Shown here in pieces: positions 14,002 through 20,100 of a stretch of 22,196 bases of DNA. Below the pieces are notes generated by a model. The model searched no databases. It was not told the DNA's origin and saw only the letters and a list, made by a program, of their open reading frames with translations. Every line of letters begins with the position of its first letter. Within the stretch, counting starts at the first letter, position 1. The DNA is from a virus: the IMG/VR virus record IMGVR_UViG_3300020159_001970, positions 1 to 22,196 of that record, one strand, 5' to 3'. The translations under genes and the position numbers were made by a program.

Positions 14002-14034
14002 ATAGTAGATTTCTATATTAAATAACTGTACAAT
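14002..14034 (+). promoter_or_regulatory. OxyR-like palindrome and -10 box upstream of ahpC
   Basis: ATAG-N7-CTAT (14002-14016) is the core half-site pattern of OxyR and other LysR-type regulators. A TAAATAA motif (14019-14025) and a TACAAT -10 box (14029-14034) follow. The position matching a -35 box (14006-14011) is poor and is covered by the palindrome, as expected for an activator-dependent promoter. The second OxyR half-site expected for a full operator is not convincing. A peroxide-responsive host regulator could drive the phage ahpC; this is inference. Confidence 0.4.
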
Positions 14035-14069
14035 AAACATTGTTTCATAACACACACAAAGGAGAAAAT

Positions 14070-14630
14070 ATGAAAACAGTTGGTGATAAACTAGAAGCAT
14101 TTGCCGTTACAGGCGTTAACCCAGGTAAGGATGATTTCTTTACCATTACAGAAAAATCATTTGAAGGCAAGTGGAAAGTAATTGTTTACTATCCAAAAGA
14201 CTTTACATTTGTATGTCCAACAGAAATCGTTGCATATGACAAGCTATTCCAAGACTTTGCTGATCGTGATGCAGTGTTGCTCACTGGTAGCACAGACAAC
14301 GAATTCTGCAAACTAGCATGGCAACGCAGTCATGAAGACTTGAGCAAAATCCGTCACGTTCAGTTTGCTGATACACAGCGTGAAGGTACTAACTCAGATG
14401 GTGACTGGCAAAATCTAAGTCTAATTGAACAACTAGGTGTATTCTACGCTCCAGCAGGTGCCGCACTTCGTGCAACATTCATTGTTGATCCGCAAAACGT
14501 TATTCAACACGTTACTGTCAACAACTTGAACGTTGGTCGTAGCCCAGAAGAAACTCTGCGTGTATTAGACGCATTGCAAACTGGCGAACTATGTGCCTGT
14601 AACCGCACAGTCGGTGGCGAGACTCTATAA
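14070..14630 (+). CDS. ahpC: Alkyl hydroperoxide reductase subunit C (2-Cys peroxiredoxin)
   Basis: Cytoplasmic peroxidase that reduces hydrogen peroxide and organic hydroperoxides. The 186 residues follow the betaproteobacterial AhpC layout: MKTVGDKLEAF start, DFTFVCPTE with peroxidatic Cys49, TDNEF, Arg134 of the ALRATF block, and C-terminal LCACNRTVGGETL with resolving-type Cys175 and Cys177. E. coli-type AhpC has a different C-terminus. The partner reductase AhpD is encoded three genes downstream (15692). The start is ATG behind AAAGGAG, 10 codons inside a longer open frame. The stop overlaps the aldolase start (TAATG). This enzyme is rarely found in phages. Confidence 0.95.
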   Translation: MKTVGDKLEAFAVTGVNPGKDDFFTITEKSFEGKWKVIVYYPKDFTFVCPTEIVAYDKLFQDFADRDAVLLTGSTDNEFCKLAWQRSHEDLSKIRHVQFADTQREGTNSDGDWQNLSLIEQLGVFYAPAGAALRATFIVDPQNVIQHVTVNNLNVGRSPEETLRVLDALQTGELCACNRTVGGETL

Positions 14631-15280
14631 TGTTAGAAACTATATGCGACACGCTAGTTGAAGCATATAGACGCAACTGGATTACCAGTCGTGATGGCAA
14701 TGTTTCAATTCGTCATCACGACCGTGATCATTTTTACATCACTCCCAGCGGCGTTCGTAAGCAGACACTACAGCCCGACCAATTTAAGAAGATTAAACTA
14801 ATTGATCAAATTAATCCAGTGCCTCCGTTTTTAACAAAATCCTGGCAGGAAGAATTTTATACCGATATTAGTGCTAATTTAGAACCTAGTGGAGAGATTC
14901 CTTTACACTTTGGTTTACAAAAAGAAATGGGCCAACACAAGAATGATGTTAGGGTAGTAGTTCACTTACATCCTACATATTGTATTGCTGCCATGCACGC
15001 CGGCATTGACCTAAGTACTATTGTTAATAACTTTCCAGAACTTAGCAGATACACCCGGGTAGCACCCAACGTGGGCGATGTAAAACCCATCAGTCAAGAA
15101 CTTGCTGATCAATGTCATTATCGTCTCGAACTAGACGACCGTGGCAATATTGCCTATGACATTGTAGGTATTAAGGGCCATGGTGTAGTGGCCATTGATA
15201 CTAGTCCTTGGCGTGCGTTTGAACATATTGAACGCTTGGAACATATTTGTAAAATTGTTTTAGCATCAGGAAAATATTAA
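14630..15280 (+). CDS. Class II aldolase/adducin family protein
   Basis: A 216-residue zinc enzyme of the fuculose-phosphate-aldolase/ribulose-phosphate-epimerase fold. Visible are SRDGNVSIR (phosphate-binding loop near residues 20 to 28), EPSGEIPLH with catalytic Glu89, the zinc ligands His112 and His114 (VVHLHPTY) and His184 (IKGHGVVA). Such enzymes cleave or epimerise sugar phosphates or act in methionine salvage. The substrate here cannot be told. It is coupled to ahpC by an overlapping stop and start and ends one base before the next gene. A link to the RuBisCO-like protein encoded at 18600-19790 is possible because both families act on sugar phosphates in some salvage pathways, but this is inference. 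Confidence 0.88.
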   Translation: MLETICDTLVEAYRRNWITSRDGNVSIRHHDRDHFYITPSGVRKQTLQPDQFKKIKLIDQINPVPPFLTKSWQEEFYTDISANLEPSGEIPLHFGLQKEMGQHKNDVRVVVHLHPTYCIAAMHAGIDLSTIVNNFPELSRYTRVAPNVGDVKPISQELADQCHYRLELDDRGNIAYDIVGIKGHGVVAIDTSPWRAFEHIERLEHICKIVLASGKY

Positions 15281-15281
15281 C

Positions 15282-15695
15282 ATGATAGATTGTATGATTA
15301 TTGGCGATAGCATTGCCGTAGGCACATCAATGGCTCGCAAAGAGTGCATAAGTTATTCAAAAGGCGGCTGGAATTCGTGGCAATGGAACAAAGATTATTT
15401 GGCCCAAGCATCAGCACAGCCAGCTCAAACTATAATCATCAGTCTCGGTGCCAATGATCACAAAGGTGTTAAGACTGAGTTTGAGTTGCGTAAAATGCGA
15501 GAAGCAATTAAGGGTCAGCGTGTATTCTGGATCGATCCCGGTCGGGATCGTAAGCCTGTGCCGCATGATGCTATTGTAAAAATTGCACAAGAGTACGGTG
15601 ATACAATTCTGCCTCGTCCTAAAGATCATATGAGTGCTGATGGTATTCACCCTACAGGCCGAGGATATAAAATTTTAGGAGAACAAACACGATGA
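15282..15695 (+). CDS. SGNH/GDSL-type hydrolase, small
   Basis: A 137-residue protein, shorter than most SGNH hydrolases (about 180 to 220). The four blocks are readable: block I IGDSIAVG (nucleophile Ser10), block II KGGW (Gly28/29), block III LGAND (Asn58), and block V SADGIHPTGRGY (Asp120, His123). Typical activities are esterase, acyl or acetyl hydrolase on lipids, glycans or peptidoglycan. No signal peptide, so it should act in the cytoplasm. It starts one base after the aldolase stop and overlaps ahpD by 4 bases, so the four genes form one operon. Confidence 0.85.
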   Translation: MIDCMIIGDSIAVGTSMARKECISYSKGGWNSWQWNKDYLAQASAQPAQTIIISLGANDHKGVKTEFELRKMREAIKGQRVFWIDPGRDRKPVPHDAIVKIAQEYGDTILPRPKDHMSADGIHPTGRGYKILGEQTR

Positions 15696-16234
15696 CACAA
15701 TGGGTAGATATGGTTAAAGAGGCATTACCTGAATATGCCAAAGACACAAAGTTAAATTTGGATGCTGTTATTAAACGCAGTACCTTGGATCCTGTAGAAG
15801 CAGAAGCATGTGCCCTTGCTGCCTTAGTTTCTACAGGAAATGGAAAGTTATTAAACTGGGTATTAGCAAATACAGATCTAAATATCAAAACAGATACGCA
15901 GGATAACGTCAAAGAGAGAGATGCCGCTATGTGTGCCGCTAGCCTTATGGCCCAAAATAACGTTTGGTATCCTTACGTCGAAATGGCCAATGACCCGCAA
16001 CTAGAAGGATTGCCGGCACAGTTACGCATGAATGCGATTGCGTCACATGGTGGAACTACCAAGGCTCGTTTTGAAGCCTACAGTTTGGCCGCTAGTATTG
16101 TTGGTAAATGTCATTTCTGTGTTAAGGCACACTATGACACGTTACGCAAGGAAGGCTACACAGTAGAACAACTTCGCGATATTGGACGTATTGCCGCAGT
16201 AATGAATGCAGTAGCTAAGGTGTTGAATAGTTAA
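15692..16234 (+). CDS. ahpD: Alkylhydroperoxidase AhpD family protein
   Basis: A 180-residue all-helical protein. The proton-relay and redox residues are Glu128, Cys140, Cys143 and His147 in FEAYSLAASIVGKCHFCVK (then AH), with the spacing known for Mycobacterium tuberculosis AhpD (E118, C130, C133, H137). AhpD proteins reduce AhpC or act as weak peroxidases, normally linked to lipoamide. The betaproteobacterial signature WYPYVEMA and LRMNAIASHGGT is present. It overlaps the SGNH gene by 4 bases and ends the operon. With ahpC it forms a complete peroxide-detoxifying pair in one putative phage operon. Confidence 0.93.
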   Translation: MTQWVDMVKEALPEYAKDTKLNLDAVIKRSTLDPVEAEACALAALVSTGNGKLLNWVLANTDLNIKTDTQDNVKERDAAMCAASLMAQNNVWYPYVEMANDPQLEGLPAQLRMNAIASHGGTTKARFEAYSLAASIVGKCHFCVKAHYDTLRKEGYTVEQLRDIGRIAAVMNAVAKVLNS

Positions 16235-16245
16235 TTTTGGATAAA

Positions 16246-16270
16246 ATACCTGTCAACAAAATACAGGTAT
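16246..16270. repeat. 8-bp inverted repeat between ahpD and a secreted-protein gene
   Basis: ATACCTGT (16246-16253) and ACAGGTAT (16263-16270) are separated by 9 bases. It could be an operator or an RNA hairpin. No T-run follows, so it is not a typical terminator. Confidence 0.45.
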
Positions 16271-16336
16271 AAAGCGTTATATATGTATGCAAGATAATTT
16301 CGTATTTTGCATAATCAAACTAAAAAGGAACTTATC

Positions 16337-16588
16337 ATGAAATTAGTTGCAACTTTAATCGCTAGCCTATTTGCAGTTTCTGCATTTGCTCAAACTGCCG
16401 CTCCTGCTAAGAAGGACGAAAAGAAAGTCGAAGCCAAGCCCGCGGCCGCTGCCCCAGCACCTGCTGCCGCTGCCCCAGCACCTGCTGCCAGCACACCAGC
16501 ACCCACTGCTAAAAAGGACGACAAAAAGGCTGATGCCACTAAAAGCGCACCCGCCAAGGATACCAAAGCCGAAGCTCCTAAGAAGTAA
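16337..16588 (+). CDS. Secreted Ala/Pro/Lys-rich protein
   Basis: An 83-residue protein with a Sec signal peptide (residues 1 to 19, MKLVATLIASLFAVSAFAQ, cut after AQ). The mature part is low-complexity: alternating Lys/Asp/Glu blocks and Ala/Pro repeats (AAAAPAPAAAAPAPAA). It resembles small periplasmic Ala/Lys/Pro-rich proteins of Burkholderiales. A local run of G and C in the repeat differs from the AT-rich surroundings, which suggests transfer from a host. ATG at 16337 follows AAAAAGGAAC; an earlier in-frame ATG at 16307 is less likely. Confidence 0.7.
   Translation: MKLVATLIASLFAVSAFAQTAAPAKKDEKKVEAKPAAAAPAPAAAAPAPAASTPAPTAKKDDKKADATKSAPAKDTKAEAPKK
16445..16486 (+). repeat. Two exact tandem copies of a 21-bp repeat
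   Basis: The unit at 16445-16465 is repeated at 16466-16486 without change, encoding two AAAPAPA heptads inside the secreted protein. Exact repetition suggests recent expansion by slippage. Confidence 0.85.
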
Positions 16589-16607
16589 TCCACTACGAAA
16601 GTCATTA

Positions 16608-16817
16608 ATTGTATCAGGGATAGATCCGTCTGAATTAGATTTAATAAATGACGAAGATATTTACATAGGATATCGACGTCCGTCTTTAACTAGAGAGGTT
16701 AGACCATATCTCAATGACAGTGATGATATATCGGAAGATATACAGTGGAAGTTGTTTTTAATTAGACAACTGGCTATGCTAAAATACCGTGAAGTACACG
16801 GGCAAAAAAGGGCTTAA
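16608..16817 (+). pseudogene. Coding remnant without a start codon
   Basis: After the stop of the secreted gene, a frame is open to TAA at 16817 and reads like a real protein (IVSGIDPSELDLIN, then LFLIRQLAMLKYREVHGQK). It resembles the C-terminal part of small phage proteins. There is no ATG, GTG or TTG in frame near the expected start and no ribosome binding site; the first Met is 14 residues from the end. Either it uses a rare start such as ATT at 16608, or it is the tail of a gene whose 5' part was replaced by the secreted gene, or it is joined to it by a +1 frameshift. It is not annotated as a functional gene. Confidence 0.45.
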
Positions 16818-16830
16818 AGGCCCTTTTTTT
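16804..16830 (+). terminator. Rho-independent terminator just before the second desaturase
   Basis: AAAAAAGGGC (16804-16813), loop TTAAAG, GCCCTTTTTT (16820-16829), a 10-bp stem ending in a T-run. The TAA stop of the upstream remnant lies in the loop. The desaturase ATG is 14 bases downstream, leaving almost no leader for that gene. Confidence 0.85.
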
Positions 16831-16843
16831 GTATAAGTACTAT

Positions 16844-17548
16844 ATGAATGAAATAATTTATACGTTAGTAATGACGCACATTACAATAGTATGTGTTACC
16901 CTTTATTTGCACAGAGGGCAAGCACACAGGGGAATTACATTCCATCCTATACTAGGCCACTTTATGAGATTTTGGCTTTGGCTAACAACCGGCATGGTTA
17001 CTAGGCAATGGGTAGCTATTCACCGAAAACATCATAGATTTAGTGATAATCCCGGAGATCCCCATAGTCCACATGTCTATGGAATCTGGAAGGTGTTATT
17101 CAAAGGAGCATTGTTATATAACTCAGCAAGCAAGGACTCGTCTATGATCGCTACCTATGGTCAAGGCACGCCTCAAGATTGGATTGAACGTAAAATATAT
17201 TCTCCGCACAGTCGTGTTGGAATATTTTTAATGCTACTTATAAATCTTGCCCTGTTTGGAGCATGGGGTGTTTTAATCTGGGGAATACAAATGATATGGA
17301 TTCCGTTCTGGGCCGCAGGTGTAGTTAATGGCACAGCACACTGGCTAGGATACCGTAATGGTATTACAAAAGATCGCAGTCACAATATTAGTCCATGGGG
17401 TATTATAATAGGTGGTGAGGAATTACACAACAATCATCATTTAGAACCAGGAAACCCTAGACTCAGCCGCCGTTGGTTTGAGTTTGATATTGGGTGGCTT
17501 TATATAAAAATCTTTCAAAGTCTAAGGTTATTAACAGTAAAAAGTTAA
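16844..17548 (+). CDS. Fatty acid desaturase (Delta9 type), copy 2
   Basis: A 234-residue membrane diiron desaturase, distinct in sequence from the copy at 8115. With Met at 16844, the His boxes are H23-RGQA-H28, H60-RK-HH and H195-NN-HH. The segments around residues 90 to 160 are hydrophobic, and GYRNGI, DRSHNISPWG and GGEELHNNHH match DesC-like bacterial desaturases. An in-frame TTG at 16829 would add 5 residues. No good ribosome binding site is seen before ATG, and a terminator lies immediately upstream, so expression may need a start inside or just after the terminator. Role: membrane-fluidity change in infected host, by inference. Confidence 0.9.
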   Translation: MNEIIYTLVMTHITIVCVTLYLHRGQAHRGITFHPILGHFMRFWLWLTTGMVTRQWVAIHRKHHRFSDNPGDPHSPHVYGIWKVLFKGALLYNSASKDSSMIATYGQGTPQDWIERKIYSPHSRVGIFLMLLINLALFGAWGVLIWGIQMIWIPFWAAGVVNGTAHWLGYRNGITKDRSHNISPWGIIIGGEELHNNHHLEPGNPRLSRRWFEFDIGWLYIKIFQSLRLLTVKS

Positions 17549-17576
17549 AAATTATACTGTTTTACACCAATTTCTA

Positions 17577-17629
17577 TTGCTATCTGTTGCACATATGCTA
17601 TATAATAAGCAACGACCTTGAAATAGGTC
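17577..17629 (+). promoter_or_regulatory. Sigma70-type promoter and leader hairpin of the porin gene
   Basis: TTGCTA (17577-17582), 18-base spacer, TATAAT (17601-17606, perfect -10). Start near 17612. The leader then has GACCT-TGAAAT-AGGTC (17614-17629), a small 5-bp hairpin, followed by an AAAAGGAAA ribosome binding site. The hairpin may stabilise the message. Confidence 0.6.
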
Positions 17630-17649
17630 TTAAACAAAAGGAAACTTAA

Positions 17650-18540
17650 ATGAAGAAAATTACCATCGCGACATTGTTCGCACTAGTTAGTGTGGCAGCA
17701 TCTGCCCAAGTTACCATCAGTGGAAAAATTGGACAGTACGTCGATCGTACCGAAGTAGGTACATCTACCGTTAACAGCATTGCTACAGAACCAACTAGTA
17801 ATATTGCTATTAGTGCAAGAGAACAACTAGGAAAAGGTCTTACAGCCCGCGCCGTTGTTGAAACCAGTATTAGTGGCAACACAATTAATGGTTCTGGAAC
17901 ACAACTAGGAGACCGTCAGAGTACTGTCGGCTTGGCACATAAATTAGGAAGTATTGATTTAGGCCGCAACGTTCACAGCCAATTTTTAGCCATTACAAAC
18001 AATGATGCTTTTGGTACATTGTACGGTAGCGTAGCCGGTGATGTACATAACCTACGTGCTCTACGTTTTAGCAACGGTGCCTTTACATCAATCTCTGTTG
18101 TTCCTGGTGTAACTGCAACTTATGACCATCAACAAGCAGGTGCTGGTGCAGACGCCTCAGCATATAGTTTATCTGCAAAGGTTGCAGGAATTGACGCAAC
18201 CGTTGCTCGCTACACACAAGGTGTTGAAAAGAGCACGGTAGTCGGCGCCAATTATAAAATGGGTGCAACTACAGTATTCTATAGTCACAGCGACAACGAA
18301 AGTGCTACCGCCAGTGAAACCAAGAAAGGTGACTTGCTAGGTGTTGCACAAAACTTTGGTGCTATTACTGCAAAGGCAAGTTACGGTCGCACCAATAAAG
18401 ATACTACTGCTTATAGCCTAGGATTAGACTATGCTTTGAGCAAGCGTACATACGTTGGTGTTGCATATCGTAGTGTTGATGTTGCAACTGCTAATGCCGA
18501 TGTTAAACAAGTCGGTGTTGGATTAGTACATCGCTTCTAA
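17650..18540 (+). CDS. Outer-membrane porin of the Burkholderiales type (Porin_4-like)
   Basis: A 296-residue protein with a Sec signal peptide (1 to 20, MKKITIATLFALVSVAASAQ, cut after AQ) and a mature start VTISGKIGQYVDR, typical of Burkholderiales general porins. The pattern of alternating strands, RQSTVGLAHKLGSIDLGRN, and the terminal aromatic strand VGVGLVHRF (ending in Phe, the Bam signal) all fit. It is shorter than usual (about 340 to 380), likely with trimmed extracellular loops. It forms trimeric channels in the family. In a phage it could change envelope permeability or block receptors for rival phages; both are guesses. It is followed by a bidirectional terminator. Confidence 0.9.
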   Translation: MKKITIATLFALVSVAASAQVTISGKIGQYVDRTEVGTSTVNSIATEPTSNIAISAREQLGKGLTARAVVETSISGNTINGSGTQLGDRQSTVGLAHKLGSIDLGRNVHSQFLAITNNDAFGTLYGSVAGDVHNLRALRFSNGAFTSISVVPGVTATYDHQQAGAGADASAYSLSAKVAGIDATVARYTQGVEKSTVVGANYKMGATTVFYSHSDNESATASETKKGDLLGVAQNFGAITAKASYGRTNKDTTAYSLGLDYALSKRTYVGVAYRSVDVATANADVKQVGVGLVHRF

Positions 18541-18557
18541 TCATTTTACTACCCAAC

Positions 18558-18587
18558 AAAAAAGGCTACCTAGGTAGCCTTTTTTTT
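18558..18587. terminator. Bidirectional terminator between convergent operons
   Basis: AAAAAAGGCTACC (18558-18570), a TA centre (18571-18572), GGTAGCCTTTTTT, then a T-run. It is a perfect palindrome with T-runs on both strands, so it can end the porin transcript and the minus-strand RuBisCO-like operon. Confidence 0.92.
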
Positions 18588-18599
18588 GAGTGTTTAGTT

Positions 18600-19790
18600 T
18601 TAAACTTTGCCCCATTTAGCAATAGCCTGTTCGTATTCCGGCCCGTAGTTCTTATCTACAGCTTGACGCATGGCACTAGCACCGGCAATGGTTCCGCCAG
18701 GGTGTCCGTGAACAGCACCACCTGCGTTGGCCAAATAGTCAATGCCGGCAATCTCAGTGACACGGTCAACTAAGCCAGGATGCATGCCGCAACTTAAAGC
18801 AGGCACTGTATTACCAGCTACAAGTATTTCAATACACTTTTTAATCTCTTCTGGATCATCGTTGCTGTATCCACCGACCATACCAGTTTGAATTGTATCG
18901 GCGCCCATTAGAGTAGCTAGTTGACACATCACTGGCCAACTGATGCTAAATCTGTGATGCTTGTCTGTGGTAACTTTGGCACCGCTACTTTGATAGTGTA
19001 GATACAGTGGCAAATCAAGTTTACGGATACTGTTGTAAGAACCAAATCCGCTGAACACGTTGATGTGTACACCAGTGCCGCCTAGTTCGTGTACACGACG
19101 GACACGATCAACTAATACGTGCGGGTCACAGTTGATAGTGTGGCAGAATACAATCTTACGGCTTTGTTTGGCCAAATAGTTAGCGATGATATCTACTCTG
19201 CGATCTAGTGGAGCACAAGCAGGATTAACCATAATCTCATCTTCTTTGATGAAGTCAACACCCCCGTCAACCATTTGCTTGACCATTTCTAGTAGTACCT
19301 CTGGAGTAATACCAATCTTGGGCTTTACAATACTGCCAAACAATGGCTTGCCGTATTGTCCGGTTAATGCTCGCATGCCTGTTAGACCAAACTTAGGTCC
19401 TAGGAAATGTCGTGTAACAGTTTCTGGCAACTCTAGCCCAACTAGTCTACACTTGGTAACAATATCAATGTCAACGTGTCCGCCCATTAATTGACAAAGC
19501 ATGTGGCTGATACCATCTGTTTCCCAGTCTGTGTTAACCACAGGGAAAGCAATTTCAACAATGCCTTCAGTTTGTGTCTTTAGCAGACCTTCATCGCCCA
19601 CAATCAAGCAACTGTGATTTTCAAATAACGCATCGGTTTCCCATTCGTTGCGAACACTAGGGTTACCTACACTTTGTCCGATAGCCAGGTTCCATGCGGC
19701 TTCTCTAAGGTTAGCCGAACTTGACATTTCGTAGGTAGCAATGTAATAGTCATTGCTGTTAATTTCATCTCTGTTTCTAAAGAACTTCAT
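18600..19790 (-). CDS. RuBisCO-like protein (form IV type), lacking the loop-6 lysine
   Basis: A 396-residue homologue of the RuBisCO large subunit. The barrel core is intact: IVKPKIG (Lys156/Lys158, like K175/K177 of the plant enzyme), GGVDFIKEDE (Lys182, Asp184 and Glu185, the carbamate and Mg site), His265 of LYLHYQ, LSCGMH and GGAVHGHPGG. The loop-6 lysine (K334) is replaced by Tyr308 in MVGGYSND, and the loop-5/6 His by Gln301, so CO2 fixation is not expected. Form IV proteins act as enolases, isomerases, or decarboxylase/transcarboxylase on sugar phosphates. Its start has AGGAG and overlaps the cupin gene by 14 bases. An earlier in-frame ATG at 19806-19808 lies within the cupin gene. 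Confidence 0.9.
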   Translation of the reverse strand: MKFFRNRDEINSNDYYIATYEMSSSANLREAAWNLAIGQSVGNPSVRNEWETDALFENHSCLIVGDEGLLKTQTEGIVEIAFPVVNTDWETDGISHMLCQLMGGHVDIDIVTKCRLVGLELPETVTRHFLGPKFGLTGMRALTGQYGKPLFGSIVKPKIGITPEVLLEMVKQMVDGGVDFIKEDEIMVNPACAPLDRRVDIIANYLAKQSRKIVFCHTINCDPHVLVDRVRRVHELGGTGVHINVFSGFGSYNSIRKLDLPLYLHYQSSGAKVTTDKHHRFSISWPVMCQLATLMGADTIQTGMVGGYSNDDPEEIKKCIEILVAGNTVPALSCGMHPGLVDRVTEIAGIDYLANAGGAVHGHPGGTIAGASAMRQAVDKNYGPEYEQAIAKWGKV

Positions 19791-20100
19791 GTTTATCTCC
19801 TGGTACACTTGGTTGCTTGATACATAGTACCAAACAATCTTCTAAGAATTCGGGGTCAGCTATTTCATTAGGAGAGAGTATAAAAATCTCTCCTTCGTTA
19901 ATAACGTCGTTACAGATCAACATTTTTCCTTTTACAAGAAGATTGTATTCTGTGTGTAAAGCGTGATAGTGTTTAGGCCACTTCTCACCTTTGGTGTGCG
20001 TGAGTAGGCCTACCTCAAATTGATCAGTTTTTAGAACTGCTGGTTCAAAGTTTCCAATAAACCAACCTCTCCAAAATTCTGATAGATTATGTTTTTTCAT
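19777..20100 (-). CDS. Cupin-fold protein
   Basis: A 107-residue single-domain cupin. The metal motif is readable as HYHALHTEYNLLVKGKM (His, His and Glu) with GEIFILSPNEIADPEF as the second half. Similar small cupins are found next to nucleotidyltransferases in T4-like phages, by my recollection. They may bind sugar or act as epimerase-like or regulatory proteins. It is the middle gene of the minus operon, overlapping both neighbours by 14 bases (20087-20100 and 19777-19790). Only weak ribosome binding site; coupling probably ensures translation. Confidence 0.82.
   Translation of the reverse strand: MKKHNLSEFWRGWFIGNFEPAVLKTDQFEVGLLTHTKGEKWPKHYHALHTEYNLLVKGKMLICNDVINEGEIFILSPNEIADPEFLEDCLVLCIKQPSVPGDKHEVL

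Noticed and set aside
16246-16270. Terminator of the ahpC operon
   Set aside because: The 8-bp hairpin is not followed by a T-run, so it is listed only as an inverted repeat.
16390-16605. Antisense Ala-rich ORF
   Set aside because: It is the reverse of the Ala/Pro repeat of the secreted protein and has no ribosome binding site.
16371-16607. The upstream part of the long open frame ending at 16817
   Set aside because: It overlaps the secreted gene in another frame and reads as Leu/Pro-rich low complexity (shadow). Only the part after 16608 looks like protein.
18600-19790. True carbon-fixing RuBisCO
   Set aside because: The loop-6 lysine needed for carboxylation is replaced by Tyr308, a nearby His by Gln301, and no small subunit, phosphoribulokinase or carboxysome genes are seen.
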